The notes below the pieces were generated by a model. That model saw nothing but the letters and a program-made list of their open reading frames with translations, was not told the origin of the DNA and did no database searches. This document shows positions 27,626-35,744 of a stretch of 64,000 nt of DNA, piece after piece. Numbering within the stretch: position 1 is the first letter of the stretch; each line of letters starts with the position of its first letter. The position numbers and the translations under genes were made by a program. The stretch comes from CBETVX01 sp965539935 (GTDB lineage Bacteria; Bacillota; Clostridia; Peptostreptococcales; Caminicellaceae), in the NCBI GenBank assembly GCA_965539935.1, contig CBETVX010000001.1:52861-116860 (forward strand). Reading direction: 5' to 3'.

Positions 27626-29224
27626 ATGTCAAAAAATAATTCATTTTTAAAAGGAGCCTTTATACTAGGAGCTGCTGGGATAGTAGTAAAGGTTTTAGGA
27701 GCATTTTTTAGAATACCCCTTGCCAATATAATTGGTGAAGATGGAATGGGTTACTATCAAAGTGCATATCCAATATACTTAATTTTGCTAGTTATTTCTA
27801 CAGCAGGATTTCCTACTGCTATAGCGAAGTTAGTATCTGAAAAGGTAGCTGTTGGAGATAGATTTGGAGCTGAAAAGATTTTTAGAGTGGCCTTTATGGT
27901 ACTCTTTGGAGTAGGTATACTAAGTTCATCCATACTATTTTTTGGAGCTAAAATTTATACTGATATACTTATAAAAAATCCAAATGCATATTATTCTACT
28001 TTAGCCATTGCACCGGCCCTATTTTTTGTTCCAATTATGTCGGCCTTTAGAGGATACTTTCAAGGCCTTCAAAATATGAAGCCAACGGCAATATCTCAAA
28101 TAATTGAACAGCTTGGAAGGGTTCTATTGGGATTGGGATTAGCCTTTGTACTGCTTGATAGGGGAGTTGAGATAGCAGCTGCAGGTGCTACCTTTGGAGC
28201 CACTGCAGGAGCCTTTTTTGGAGCTATATTAACTACATACATATACTTCCATTATAGGAAAAAAGCAAATCTTAAAAATAAACCCATAGGAAAAACTGAT
28301 AGTACTAGGCAAATAATAAAGAAATTATTATCGATTGCTATACCAATTACAGTAGGTGCTGCGGTACTTCCTATAATGAATTTTATAGATGCAGGTATAG
28401 TAATGAGGCGGCTTCAAGATATTGGGTATAGTGCCAAAGCATCCAATGGCATGTATGGGCAGCTTACAGGTATGGCCAATCCATTAATAAACTTTCCCCA
28501 GGTTATAACGGCATCTTTGCAAATAAGTCTTGTTCCTGCCGTAGCCCATTTAGTGGCTAGGAGAGATGCTAAGGGTCTTTCACAAACTATTGAAGCAGGG
28601 ATGAGGATAGCATTATTAATAGGCCTTCCTGCGGCAATGGGACTTGTTATACTTTCAAGACCTATTATGATGCTTTTGTATCCCCTTCAAGTTGAAAGTG
28701 CAATTAGTGCTAGTAAAATACTATCTATACTTGGATTTGGAGTGATTTTCCTATCACTATTCCAAACTTTAACAGGAATTTTACAAGGATTAGGTAAGCC
28801 CTTCGTACCAGTTAAAAATCTATTCTTTGGTGCAATAATAAAACTTATACTTAGCTATATATTAATAGGTATTCCAGAAATAAATGTAAGGGGAGCAGCC
28901 ATAGCAACAGTTGTAGGTTATGGATTGGCTTCAATCCTTAATGTAATATATATTTTAAGACATACAAATATAAAATTTGATATAATAAGTGTACTTATAA
29001 AACCTGTTGTTTCAGTTGGAGTTATGACAGTAGTAGTAAAATATATGTATCAAATATTAAATATTAATTTAGGGAATAATATTTCCACATTGGTATCTGT
29101 AATGATAGGAGCTATAATTTATATTATAATGCTCCTAGTTACAAGAGTAATAACGGAAGAAGATTTTCAGCTTATGCCAGGTGGACAGAAACTATATAGA
29201 ATGGTTAAGATGTTTTATAAATAA
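27626..29224 (+). CDS. yabM: MOP-superfamily lipid flippase, SpoVB/YabM type
   Basis: Polytopic membrane protein of 532 residues with about 14 predicted helices, from the polysaccharide/lipid II flippase group that includes SpoVB, YabM and Amj-independent MurJ-like proteins. The family signatures FRIPLANIIGEDGMGYYQ near 30-45 and AFRGYFQGLQNM near 135-147 are clear. It probably flips lipid-linked cell wall or spore cortex precursors. GGAGG lies seven bases before the ATG. The next gene, yabN, begins 18 bases on, so they form an operon as in Bacillus. Confidence 0.92.
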   Translation: MSKNNSFLKGAFILGAAGIVVKVLGAFFRIPLANIIGEDGMGYYQSAYPIYLILLVISTAGFPTAIAKLVSEKVAVGDRFGAEKIFRVAFMVLFGVGILSSSILFFGAKIYTDILIKNPNAYYSTLAIAPALFFVPIMSAFRGYFQGLQNMKPTAISQIIEQLGRVLLGLGLAFVLLDRGVEIAAAGATFGATAGAFFGAILTTYIYFHYRKKANLKNKPIGKTDSTRQIIKKLLSIAIPITVGAAVLPIMNFIDAGIVMRRLQDIGYSAKASNGMYGQLTGMANPLINFPQVITASLQISLVPAVAHLVARRDAKGLSQTIEAGMRIALLIGLPAAMGLVILSRPIMMLLYPLQVESAISASKILSILGFGVIFLSLFQTLTGILQGLGKPFVPVKNLFFGAIIKLILSYILIGIPEINVRGAAIATVVGYGLASILNVIYILRHTNIKFDIISVLIKPVVSVGVMTVVVKYMYQILNINLGNNISTLVSVMIGAIIYIIMLLVTRVITEEDFQLMPGGQKLYRMVKMFYK

Positions 29225-29242
29225 TAGGAGAAGGTGGTAAAT

Positions 29243-30718
29243 TTGCCAAACACTATAACTGTTGTTGGATTGGGACCAGGAGGCAAAAAATATCTTACTG
29301 TAGAAGCTTTAGAAAGGATAAAAGAATACGATATTTTGTATCTTAGGACAAAAAAACATCCCATAGTGGACTTTATAGAAAAACAAGGAGTAAAAATAAT
29401 AAGCTTTGATGATATGTATGATAAATTTGAAAGCTTTGATGAAGTTTATAAGACCATAGTAGATGAGCTTATTGAACTTTCGTCAAATAAAGATATAATA
29501 TATGGAGTGCCAGGAAATCCCTTTGTGGCAGAAAGAACTGTCCAATTGCTTATTGATATAAATGAAAAAAATAAAGACATGAATCTTGATTTCATTCCAG
29601 GGACAAGCTTTATTGATGCAATACTAAATACAATAAAAAAAGATCCTGTAAATGGATTGTCAATAATCGATGGTCTTCAAATAAATACACAAAGATTGAA
29701 TCCAAAGCTTGATATTATAATTACTCAAGTGTATAATAAGCTAGTGGCTTCAGAAGTAAAGTTAAAATTAATGGAATACTATGATGATGAGTATGAAATA
29801 ACAGTAATAAGAGCTGCTGGTATTGAGGGGCAAGAAAAACTACTATCTATTCCACTATATGAGCTAGATAGATTAGATATTTTTGACCACTTAACTAGTA
29901 TATTTATACCTAAAATTGGCAACAATATAAAAATAAAATATCAACTAAATGATTTAGTTGATATCATGACTAAACTAAGAAGTGAAGATGGTTGTCCTTG
30001 GGATAGAAAGCAGACCCATGAAAGTTTGAGACCATATCTTATAGAGGAGTGCTATGAAGTATTAGAAGCCCTTGAGAAGGAAGATATGGCTCTATTAGAG
30101 GAAGAATTGGGAGATTTATTACTTCAAGTAGTATTTCATAGTCAGCTTACAAAGGAGCAGGGGTACTTTGACATTTCAGATGTTATAGGTGGAATATGTA
30201 CTAAGCTAATAAATAGACATCCCCATGTATTTGCTGATACAGAAGTGAAATCTTCTGAACAGGTGTTAAAAAATTGGGAAGAAATAAAGCGAAATGAGAA
30301 GGATGAAAAAAGCTATACCGAATCCCTAGAGAGAATACCTAAGTCAATGCCTGCCCTTATGAAGAGTTATAAAATCCAAGCAAAGGCTGCTAAAGTGGGT
30401 TTTGATTGGGATGATGTAGAAGGTGCAGTATTAAAGGTAAAAGAAGAACTAAAGGAACTCTTGGATGTCTATAAAACCAATAAAAGGGAAGAGATATATG
30501 AAGAAATAGGGGATTTGTTATTTGCTGTAGTCAATATGGCAAGATTTTTGGAGGTAAGACCAGAGTTGGCCTTAAATAATACTGTTAATAAGTTTATTAG
30601 GAGGTTTAGATATATAGAAGAAACCTCAATGGCAAAGGGATTAGATTTAAAGGAAATGACCCTTGAAGAAATGGATAAGCTATGGAATGAAGCCAAAAAA
30701 ATAGATAAAAATACCTAA
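29243..30718 (+). CDS. mazG: Tetrapyrrole methylase-like / MazG nucleotide pyrophosphohydrolase fusion
   Basis: YabN-type fusion protein, 491 residues. The N-terminal half (about 1-225) resembles SAM-dependent tetrapyrrole methylases (VVGLGPGG near 6-13). The C-terminal half has two MazG repeats with SEDGCPWDRKQTHESLRPYLIEE and EELGDLLLQVVFHSQ, which bind magnesium and hydrolyse NTPs to NMPs and pyrophosphate. AAGGTGG precedes TTG 29243 by five bases; GTG 29234 is an alternative but overlaps that site. It is coexpressed with yabM. Confidence 0.94.
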   Translation: MPNTITVVGLGPGGKKYLTVEALERIKEYDILYLRTKKHPIVDFIEKQGVKIISFDDMYDKFESFDEVYKTIVDELIELSSNKDIIYGVPGNPFVAERTVQLLIDINEKNKDMNLDFIPGTSFIDAILNTIKKDPVNGLSIIDGLQINTQRLNPKLDIIITQVYNKLVASEVKLKLMEYYDDEYEITVIRAAGIEGQEKLLSIPLYELDRLDIFDHLTSIFIPKIGNNIKIKYQLNDLVDIMTKLRSEDGCPWDRKQTHESLRPYLIEECYEVLEALEKEDMALLEEELGDLLLQVVFHSQLTKEQGYFDISDVIGGICTKLINRHPHVFADTEVKSSEQVLKNWEEIKRNEKDEKSYTESLERIPKSMPALMKSYKIQAKAAKVGFDWDDVEGAVLKVKEELKELLDVYKTNKREEIYEEIGDLLFAVVNMARFLEVRPELALNNTVNKFIRRFRYIEETSMAKGLDLKEMTLEEMDKLWNEAKKIDKNT

Positions 30719-30726
30719 ATTATGAA

Positions 30727-30755
30727 AAAAATCCTGTCTAAAAGAAGGATTTTTC
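30727..30755 (+). terminator. Terminator after yabN
   Basis: AAAAATCCT pairs with AGGATTTTT (30727-30735 with 30746-30754). Confidence 0.8.
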
Positions 30756-30831
30756 AATAAAAGATAGAATATCCATATACGTACTACATTATGATTATAA
30801 TGGTATTTATGAATTTTAAGGAGGTAATATT

Positions 30832-31110
30832 GTGAACAAAGCAGAATTAGTTACAAGTATGGCAGAAAAATCAGGTCTTACTAAGAAAGACGCTGAAGCT
30901 GCATTAAATGCATTTATGAAAAGCGTAGAAGAATCCCTAATGAACGGAGAAAAAGTTCAATTAGTAGGATTCGGAACTTTTGATGTAAGAGAAAGAAAAG
31001 CTAGACAAGGTAGAAATCCAAGAAACCCAGAGCAAGTAATCGAGATACCAGCATCAAAAGCTCCAGTATTTAAAGCTGGTAAAGCATTAAAAGATATTGT
31101 AAACGAGTAG
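30832..31110 (+). CDS. hup: HU family DNA-binding protein
   Basis: Histone-like protein that bends and compacts DNA. The 92 residues contain the family signature GFGTFDVRERKARQGRNP (about 45-62) in the beta arms and the N-terminal helical dimerisation part. The GTG start lies seven bases after AAGGAGG. Its codon use looks like that of a highly expressed gene (for example aga, gta and cca repeatedly). In many Clostridia hup sits between mazG and the S4-domain gene rqcP, as here. A terminator follows. Confidence 0.97.
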   Translation: MNKAELVTSMAEKSGLTKKDAEAALNAFMKSVEESLMNGEKVQLVGFGTFDVRERKARQGRNPRNPEQVIEIPASKAPVFKAGKALKDIVNE

Positions 31111-31124
31111 TACATATAAAAGTG

Positions 31125-31148
31125 AAAAAGCAGCTATGCTGCTTTTTT
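31125..31148 (+). terminator. Terminator after hup
   Basis: AAAAAGCAGC/GCTGCTTTTT with a TAT loop and a T run. Confidence 0.93.
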
Positions 31149-31174
31149 CTTTATTTGGCTAGAGAGGTGGTAAA

Positions 31175-31417
31175 ATGAGAATAGATAAATTTTTAAAGAA
31201 CTCTAGACTTATAAAAAGAAGAACTGTTGCAAAGGAAGCCTGTGAACAAGGAAGAATAAAGATTAATGATAAGATAGCTAAACCAGGGTCAGAGGTAACA
31301 ATAGGAGATGTGATTACTCTAGAATTTGGTTCCAAAACTATAAAGGTAGAGGTTTTAAATTTGAAGGAACATGTTACCAAGGATATGGCTAAGGATATGT
31401 ATAGACAGATTCAATAG
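31175..31417 (+). CDS. rqcP: S4-domain ribosome quality-control protein RqcP
   Basis: YabO-type S4 RNA-binding protein of 80 residues, composed of a single S4 domain starting MRIDKFLKNSRLIKRR. In Bacillus RqcP works with RqcH on the 50S subunit in alanine tailing of stalled nascent chains. GAGAGGTGG precedes the ATG. It follows hup by about 65 bases, with a terminator between them, and ends at its own terminator, after which a transaldolase interrupts the usual link to yabP. Confidence 0.95.
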   Translation: MRIDKFLKNSRLIKRRTVAKEACEQGRIKINDKIAKPGSEVTIGDVITLEFGSKTIKVEVLNLKEHVTKDMAKDMYRQIQ

Positions 31418-31449
31418 TTATAACTAATATAAACATAAAGATATTATTA

Positions 31450-31485
31450 AAATACCCATAAAATATAAAATTTTATGGGTATTTA
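31450..31485. terminator. Terminator after rqcP
   Basis: A 14-bp perfect stem AAATACCCATAAAA/TTTTATGGGTATTT. In the rest of the spacer to 31769 I see only AT-rich DNA without a clear site. Confidence 0.9.
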
Positions 31486-31769
31486 TTATTTATGACAAAA
31501 TCTATTGAAAATTATATTCTATAAAATAAATATAGGTCGAGTAAATTTATAAGAAATTATATTAATAGACGAGTTATAAGAAAATTGATATAATTAATAA
31601 GTGTAAGAATAAATTGATAAAGGTATTCAAAAAATTGACCAATGATTTGAATATATTAAGAGAAAATATTTATTTTATATAAATATTAGGATTACATGGA
31701 ATGTTTTAGCTGTTGGAGGTTATTATATTTAGAAAGTGAAAAAATATATAAGTTTTGAGGAGGAAGAAG

Positions 31770-32417
31770 ATGAAAATTTTTATTGATACTGCCAATGTGG
31801 ATGAAATAAGAAAGGCCAATGATTTAGGAGTTATTGATGGTGTAACTACAAATCCATCTTTAATAGCAAAGGAAGGCAGAGATTTTAAAGAAGTAATTGA
31901 AGAGATTGTAAGTATAGTAGATGGTCCTATTAGTGGTGAGGTTATAAGTTTAGATTCTGAAGGGATGATTAAAGAAGGTAGAGAGATAGCCAAAATTCAC
32001 TCTAATATGGTTGTAAAAATACCAATGACAGCTGAAGGTTTAAAGGCCGTAAAGGTATTGTCAAAAGAGGGAATTAAGACAAATGTTACATTAGTTTTCA
32101 CAGCTACACAGGCGATGCTTGCAGCAAAGGCTGGGGCTACATATGTTTCACCATTCTTAGGTAGATTAGACGATATTTCTACTGAAGGTCTTAGATTAAT
32201 TGAGGATATATCATCAGTATTTTACAACTATGGAATAGAAACAGAGATAATTTGTGCTAGTATACGTCACCCAATGCATGTATTAGAATGTGCTAAGATT
32301 GGTGCCGATATTGCTACAATTCCATACAAAGTAATAATGCAACTTGTAAAACACCCTTTAACTGATAAGGGAATAGAGAAATTTTTAGAGGATTGGAATA
32401 AATTAACTAGCAAGTAA
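31770..32417 (+). CDS. tal: Transaldolase (MipB/TalC subfamily)
   Basis: Pentose-phosphate enzyme that moves a dihydroxyacetone unit between sugar phosphates. It has 215 residues, typical of the small TalC/FSA group. The Schiff-base lysine is in NMVVKIPMT near residue 87. Two positions that separate the subfamilies look like transaldolase rather than fructose-6-phosphate aldolase: Glu in ISGEVIS (Gln in FSA) and Phe in VSPFLGR (Tyr in FSA). ATG 31770 follows AGGAGG; the longer TTG frame contains that site. It is flanked by terminators and interrupts the rqcP-yabP order. Confidence 0.93.
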   Translation: MKIFIDTANVDEIRKANDLGVIDGVTTNPSLIAKEGRDFKEVIEEIVSIVDGPISGEVISLDSEGMIKEGREIAKIHSNMVVKIPMTAEGLKAVKVLSKEGIKTNVTLVFTATQAMLAAKAGATYVSPFLGRLDDISTEGLRLIEDISSVFYNYGIETEIICASIRHPMHVLECAKIGADIATIPYKVIMQLVKHPLTDKGIEKFLEDWNKLTSK

Positions 32418-32496
32418 AGTTAATAGAGAAAATAAAGTATTAGTTAATGATAAGTAAATGTAAGTAAGTAGAAATACGAAAAACAAATAATATTTT

Positions 32497-32556
32497 AAAA
32501 AGCTCATTGATGGTAATTATTTCAAATAGAAATAAAGCCATAAATGAGCTTTTTTA
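32497..32556 (+). terminator. Terminator after transaldolase
   Basis: AAAAAGCTCATT (32497-32508) pairs with AATGAGCTTTTT (32543-32554) around a long loop. The rest of the 388-base spacer holds short AT-rich repeats (see 32691-32725) and no gene. Confidence 0.8.
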
Positions 32557-32805
32557 TTGTCAAAGAGTTTGAATTTCATTTGCAAAAAATTGCAGTTGTC
32601 AAACCAAGTAGATTCAAACAATACAGTTAGTTACAAACTATTACCAGTAAAATATTGATTTTAATTTTTGACCTAAAAGATTGACCTTAAAACTAAGAAC
32701 TAAGAGCTTAGAACTAGTAACTAACACAGTGTCGTCAGCCACCTTTGTTTTTGTAAGAATAGTAAGGAATAAAACAGCATAGATTTTATACAGGGAGGTG
32801 TCTTT

Positions 32806-33096
32806 TTGGAGGAGAAAAAAAATCTAAGGCATAGGTCACAAAGTTTAATATTAGAGAACAGAGAAAAAATGAGCGTTTCAGGAGTAGAACATGTAAATAG
32901 CTTCAATGAAACACTAATAGAGCTTGTAACAGTACAGGGCAATATGATTATAAAGGGTGAGGGATTAGATATAAAAAAACTGAACTTAGATGATGGAAAT
33001 ATATCCATAGAAGGATTCATAACATCTATTACTTATACTGAAAAAGATGATATAACAGCTAAAGGAAAGGGCTTCTTAGGAAAAATGTTTAAATAA
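32806..33096 (+). CDS. yabP: Sporulation protein YabP
   Basis: Mother-cell sporulation protein of 96 residues from the YabP/YqfC family, which forms beta-rich domains. Conserved features are the RHRSQSLILENREKMSVSGVEHV start and the repeated GxxLxIxxL pattern. The TTG start lies after GGGAGGTG. In Bacillus yabP and yabQ form a sigma-E operon and yabQ is needed for the spore cortex. Here a terminator separates them, so each may have its own promoter. Confidence 0.93.
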   Translation: MEEKKNLRHRSQSLILENREKMSVSGVEHVNSFNETLIELVTVQGNMIIKGEGLDIKKLNLDDGNISIEGFITSITYTEKDDITAKGKGFLGKMFK

Positions 33097-33100
33097 ATAT

Positions 33101-33127
33101 CTCCATTATTAAATGGAGGTTTTTTTT
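33101..33127 (+). terminator. Terminator between yabP and yabQ
   Basis: CTCCATT/AATGGAG with a 4-base loop, followed by GTTTTTTTT. Confidence 0.88.
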
Positions 33128-33228
33128 GCAACACATAGAGAATTATATTGTTTATAGAATAATTTTTATTAACTTTAAAAGACAATCTGGAAAATCCTTA
33201 TGAAAGATTTTTTATTGAGGAGTGAAAA

Positions 33229-33738
33229 ATGATGTCTACTTTTGTTTATTACCAATTTTATGTATTCATAGCTACTTTTTATGGGGGCGTAATAATAGGA
33301 CTTTTGTATGATATATATAAAGTTATACGGAAAAATTTTAAAATTAATAGATTAGTTTCTATAATTCAAGATATTTTTTTTTGGAGTGTAGTAACAGTAG
33401 TAGCAATATTTATACTATTTTATAGTAACGATGGAAAGCTTAGATGGTATACTTTTTTAGGATTTATATTAGGTGCATTAATATATAATATATTTTTAAG
33501 CAATATCATAGAACATACACTAAATAAAATTATCAACTCAATAATCAGTATGATAAAATATTTATTACTTAAAATAAAATTGTTTTTTAATATATTATTA
33601 AAGGTCTTAATGTATCCATATAAAAAGCTAAAAATATTTATTATAAAACCAGTAGTCTTAAAGATGAAAAAAATATTATTAATTCCTAAATCAAAACTTA
33701 AAAAAATAAAAAATAGAGGGAAAAGCCAAAATACATAG
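33229..33738 (+). CDS. yabQ: Spore cortex biosynthesis protein YabQ
   Basis: Sporulation membrane protein of 169 residues. Hydrophobic segments lie near 8-28, 42-62 and 72-90, followed by a very Lys/Ile-rich C-terminal tail (about 110-169). The YGGVIIGLLYDIYKV motif near 18-32 is typical. YabQ localises to the forespore outer membrane and is needed for cortex formation in Bacillus. GAGGAG precedes the first ATG. divIC follows within 50 bases, as in the conserved order. Confidence 0.93.
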   Translation: MMSTFVYYQFYVFIATFYGGVIIGLLYDIYKVIRKNFKINRLVSIIQDIFFWSVVTVVAIFILFYSNDGKLRWYTFLGFILGALIYNIFLSNIIEHTLNKIINSIISMIKYLLLKIKLFFNILLKVLMYPYKKLKIFIIKPVVLKMKKILLIPKSKLKKIKNRGKSQNT

Positions 33739-33786
33739 AATTATAAAATTAAACTACTAACAAACTAAGACCTGGGGAGTGAGACC

Positions 33787-34095
33787 ATGTCTATAAATAG
33801 AAAAACTAGGAAAAAAGGAAGATTCATAAAAAGAAATAGAATAACCATTATTATAGTTGGAATTCTATTTGCTTATTTGTCAATAAGCCTAATTAATCAG
33901 CAGATAAAAATAAATAGTTTATTGGAAAAGGAAAAAGAGGCTTTAGAAGAGTTAGAAAGTCTCAAGGCTGAGGCTAATTCTATTAAAGAAAAAATAGAAG
34001 AAAGCAATAATGATGAGTTTATTGAGAAAGTTGCTAGAGAAAAATTAAAGATGGTCAAGCCCAATGAGATAATCTATATATTTAAAGAAGAGTAG
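33787..34095 (+). CDS. divIC: Septum formation initiator DivIC/FtsB family
   Basis: Bitopic divisome protein of 102 residues. It has a basic cytoplasmic N-terminus, one membrane helix (about 20-40), an extracellular coiled coil (about 44-75) and a short C-terminal domain ending in EKVAREKLKMVKPNEIIY, the family signature. It recruits late division proteins with FtsL and DivIB. GGGGAGTGAG precedes the ATG. It lies between yabQ and yabR as in Bacillus. Confidence 0.94.
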   Translation: MSINRKTRKKGRFIKRNRITIIIVGILFAYLSISLINQQIKINSLLEKEKEALEELESLKAEANSIKEKIEESNNDEFIEKVAREKLKMVKPNEIIYIFKEE

Positions 34096-34126
34096 TTGTA
34101 TTTATATTAAATATATAAAACCCATA

Positions 34127-34155
34127 TTGACATACCTACCCTTATAAAATATAAT
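34127..34155 (+). promoter_or_regulatory. Consensus sigma-A promoter of yabR
   Basis: Perfect -35 TTGACA (34127-34132), 17-base spacer, perfect -10 TATAAT (34150-34155), about 45 bases before the yabR start. Confidence 0.85.
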
Positions 34156-34201
34156 TGACTTGAAGTAAATACTGATAAATTTTAAGGAGGAAGATTTTTT
34201 A

Positions 34202-34603
34202 ATGTCCGTTGAAGTTGGTAAGGTGGTTGATGGCACTGTAACAGGTATTACTCAGTTTGGTGCATTTATTCAACTACCAGATGGTAAAACAGGTTTATGC
34301 CATATTTCAGAGATAGCTGATGAGTATGTGAAGAGTGTAGAAGACTATTTAAAAGAGAAACAAACAGTAAAGGTTAAGGTAATCGAAATCGATGGTAAAG
34401 GAAAAGTAAGTCTTTCAATAAGAAAAGCCATTCCAAAGCCAGTGAAAAAAGTAGAGGTAGAAAGACCTAGACCGGTTATTCCTAAAGCAGATTTTGAAGA
34501 TATGTTATCTAAGTTTTTGAAGGATAGTGATGAGAAGCTAAGAGACATGAAAAAGAATGTCAATAAAAGAAGAGGAAATGGATTTAATAGAAAAGAATTT
34601 TAA
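34202..34603 (+). CDS. yabR: S1-domain RNA-binding protein YabR
   Basis: A 133-residue protein with one S1 domain (about 3-72, with GTVTGITQFGAFIQL and GLCHISEI) and a basic, disordered-looking C-terminal tail. It is related to general stress protein 13 and polynucleotide phosphorylase S1 domains and presumably binds mRNA or ribosomes. AAGGAGG precedes the ATG, and a perfect consensus promoter lies upstream, so strong expression is expected. A terminator separates it from ppx. Confidence 0.93.
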   Translation: MSVEVGKVVDGTVTGITQFGAFIQLPDGKTGLCHISEIADEYVKSVEDYLKEKQTVKVKVIEIDGKGKVSLSIRKAIPKPVKKVEVERPRPVIPKADFEDMLSKFLKDSDEKLRDMKKNVNKRRGNGFNRKEF

Positions 34604-34615
34604 ATAGATTAGCGT

Positions 34616-34640
34616 ACCGGGACTGGCTCCCGGTTTTATA
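34616..34640 (+). terminator. Terminator after yabR
   Basis: ACCGGGA/TCCCGGT with a CTGGC loop, followed by TTTATATTTT. Confidence 0.88.
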
Positions 34641-34656
34641 TTTTGGAGGATTTTTT

Positions 34657-35574
34657 ATGAAAAGTTATGGGGTAATTGATATTGGGACAAATTCAATTAG
34701 GCTTTTAATTGCTAAAACAAACAAAAATAAAATAATAGAGACAAATAAATATTTAGAAATGACTAGGCTTGGAAAAGGTGTAGATAAAACTAAGAGAATT
34801 TCTGATGAATCCATAGATAATACCATTAAGGCTTTAAAAAAATTCAAAGCCATTGCCTGTGGTGAAGGGATACGGAGTTTAAAGGCCATTGCCACCAGTG
34901 CAGTTAGAGATGCTGTAAATAGAGAATATTTTATTGCCAAAGCAAAGAAAGAAGTAGATATAGATATAGAAGTAATAAGTGGTGAAAGAGAGGCAAAACT
35001 AGGATTTTTAGGTGTAGTAAATGGCATAGAAGACAATGTAGGAGAAATATTAGTTTTAGATATAGGTGGGGGAAGTACAGAATTTATAGTTGGAAATAGT
35101 AATGAAATAAAATACATGAAAAGTGTAGATGTTGGGGCAGTAAGGATGACCGATAAGCACATAAATAGTGATCCTGTCACCCATAGAGAATTTATAGAAA
35201 TGGATAAGGATATAAAAGCAATAATAAAAAATGTCATTGGAGTAGTAAAAAATTACAATATTGAAAAAGTTGTTGGAATAGGTGGAACAATTACTACCCT
35301 AGGGGCTGTTGATCAATCCTTAGAGAAATATGATAGGAATAAAATCCATAATTATATTCTAAACCAGCATAATATACAGGTTATGATTAATAATTTTAAA
35401 AGCATTGATAATAAAGAAAGACAGAGAATAAAGGGACTCCAACCTAAGAGAGCAGACATCATTTTAGCTGGAAGTGTAATCCTAGATAATATTCTAAAGG
35501 ATTTGACCCAGGATAATATTACAATTAGTGAATATGATAATTTAGAGGGATATGTATTTGAGAACTTAATTTAG
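34657..35574 (+). CDS. ppx: Exopolyphosphatase / pppGpp phosphohydrolase family (Ppx/GppA)
   Basis: Actin-fold phosphatase that removes terminal phosphates from polyphosphate or pppGpp. The 305 residues cover the catalytic Ppx/GppA core only; the C-terminal HD domain of long versions is absent. The phosphate loops GVIDIGTNSIR (5-15) and VLDIGGGSTEF (near 133) and the catalytic Glu region SGEREA are intact. GGAGG precedes the ATG. It is inserted between yabR and spoIIE compared with Bacillus, an arrangement also usual in Clostridia. Confidence 0.93.
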   Translation: MKSYGVIDIGTNSIRLLIAKTNKNKIIETNKYLEMTRLGKGVDKTKRISDESIDNTIKALKKFKAIACGEGIRSLKAIATSAVRDAVNREYFIAKAKKEVDIDIEVISGEREAKLGFLGVVNGIEDNVGEILVLDIGGGSTEFIVGNSNEIKYMKSVDVGAVRMTDKHINSDPVTHREFIEMDKDIKAIIKNVIGVVKNYNIEKVVGIGGTITTLGAVDQSLEKYDRNKIHNYILNQHNIQVMINNFKSIDNKERQRIKGLQPKRADIILAGSVILDNILKDLTQDNITISEYDNLEGYVFENLI

Positions 35575-35684
35575 ACAGATAGATAAAGTAAATGGTTTAA
35601 TTTGAATATACATATAGATTTTTTGATAATAATGACTGAATGTGAAATTAAATGTCATAAATTTTTTGGCTACATGCAGGGAAC

Positions 35685-35717
35685 TTGACAAATAATTTAA
35701 GCACCTACTGATATAAT
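35685..35717 (+). promoter_or_regulatory. spoIIE promoter with 21-base spacer (Spo0A-type)
   Basis: A perfect -35 TTGACA (35685-35690) and a perfect -10 TATAAT (35712-35717) are separated by 21 bases instead of 17. Bacillus spoIIE and spoIIG have the same kind of over-long spacing and need Spo0A~P for sigma-A polymerase to use them. Weak 0A-box-like TGTCAAG (reverse strand, overlapping the -35) and TGTCATA (35653-35659) each match the 7-base box at 5 positions. Confidence 0.7.
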
Positions 35718-35744
35718 TTTCATGTATTAGGAGGTGCTTTTACA

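Noticed and set aside
31770..32417. Fructose-6-phosphate aldolase
   Set aside because: The Gln and Tyr that mark the aldolase are Glu and Phe here, which favours transaldolase.
34665..35237. 190-residue open frame antisense to ppx
   Set aside because: The opposite strand encodes a fully conserved Ppx/GppA protein; the antisense product has no recognisable domain or ribosome site.
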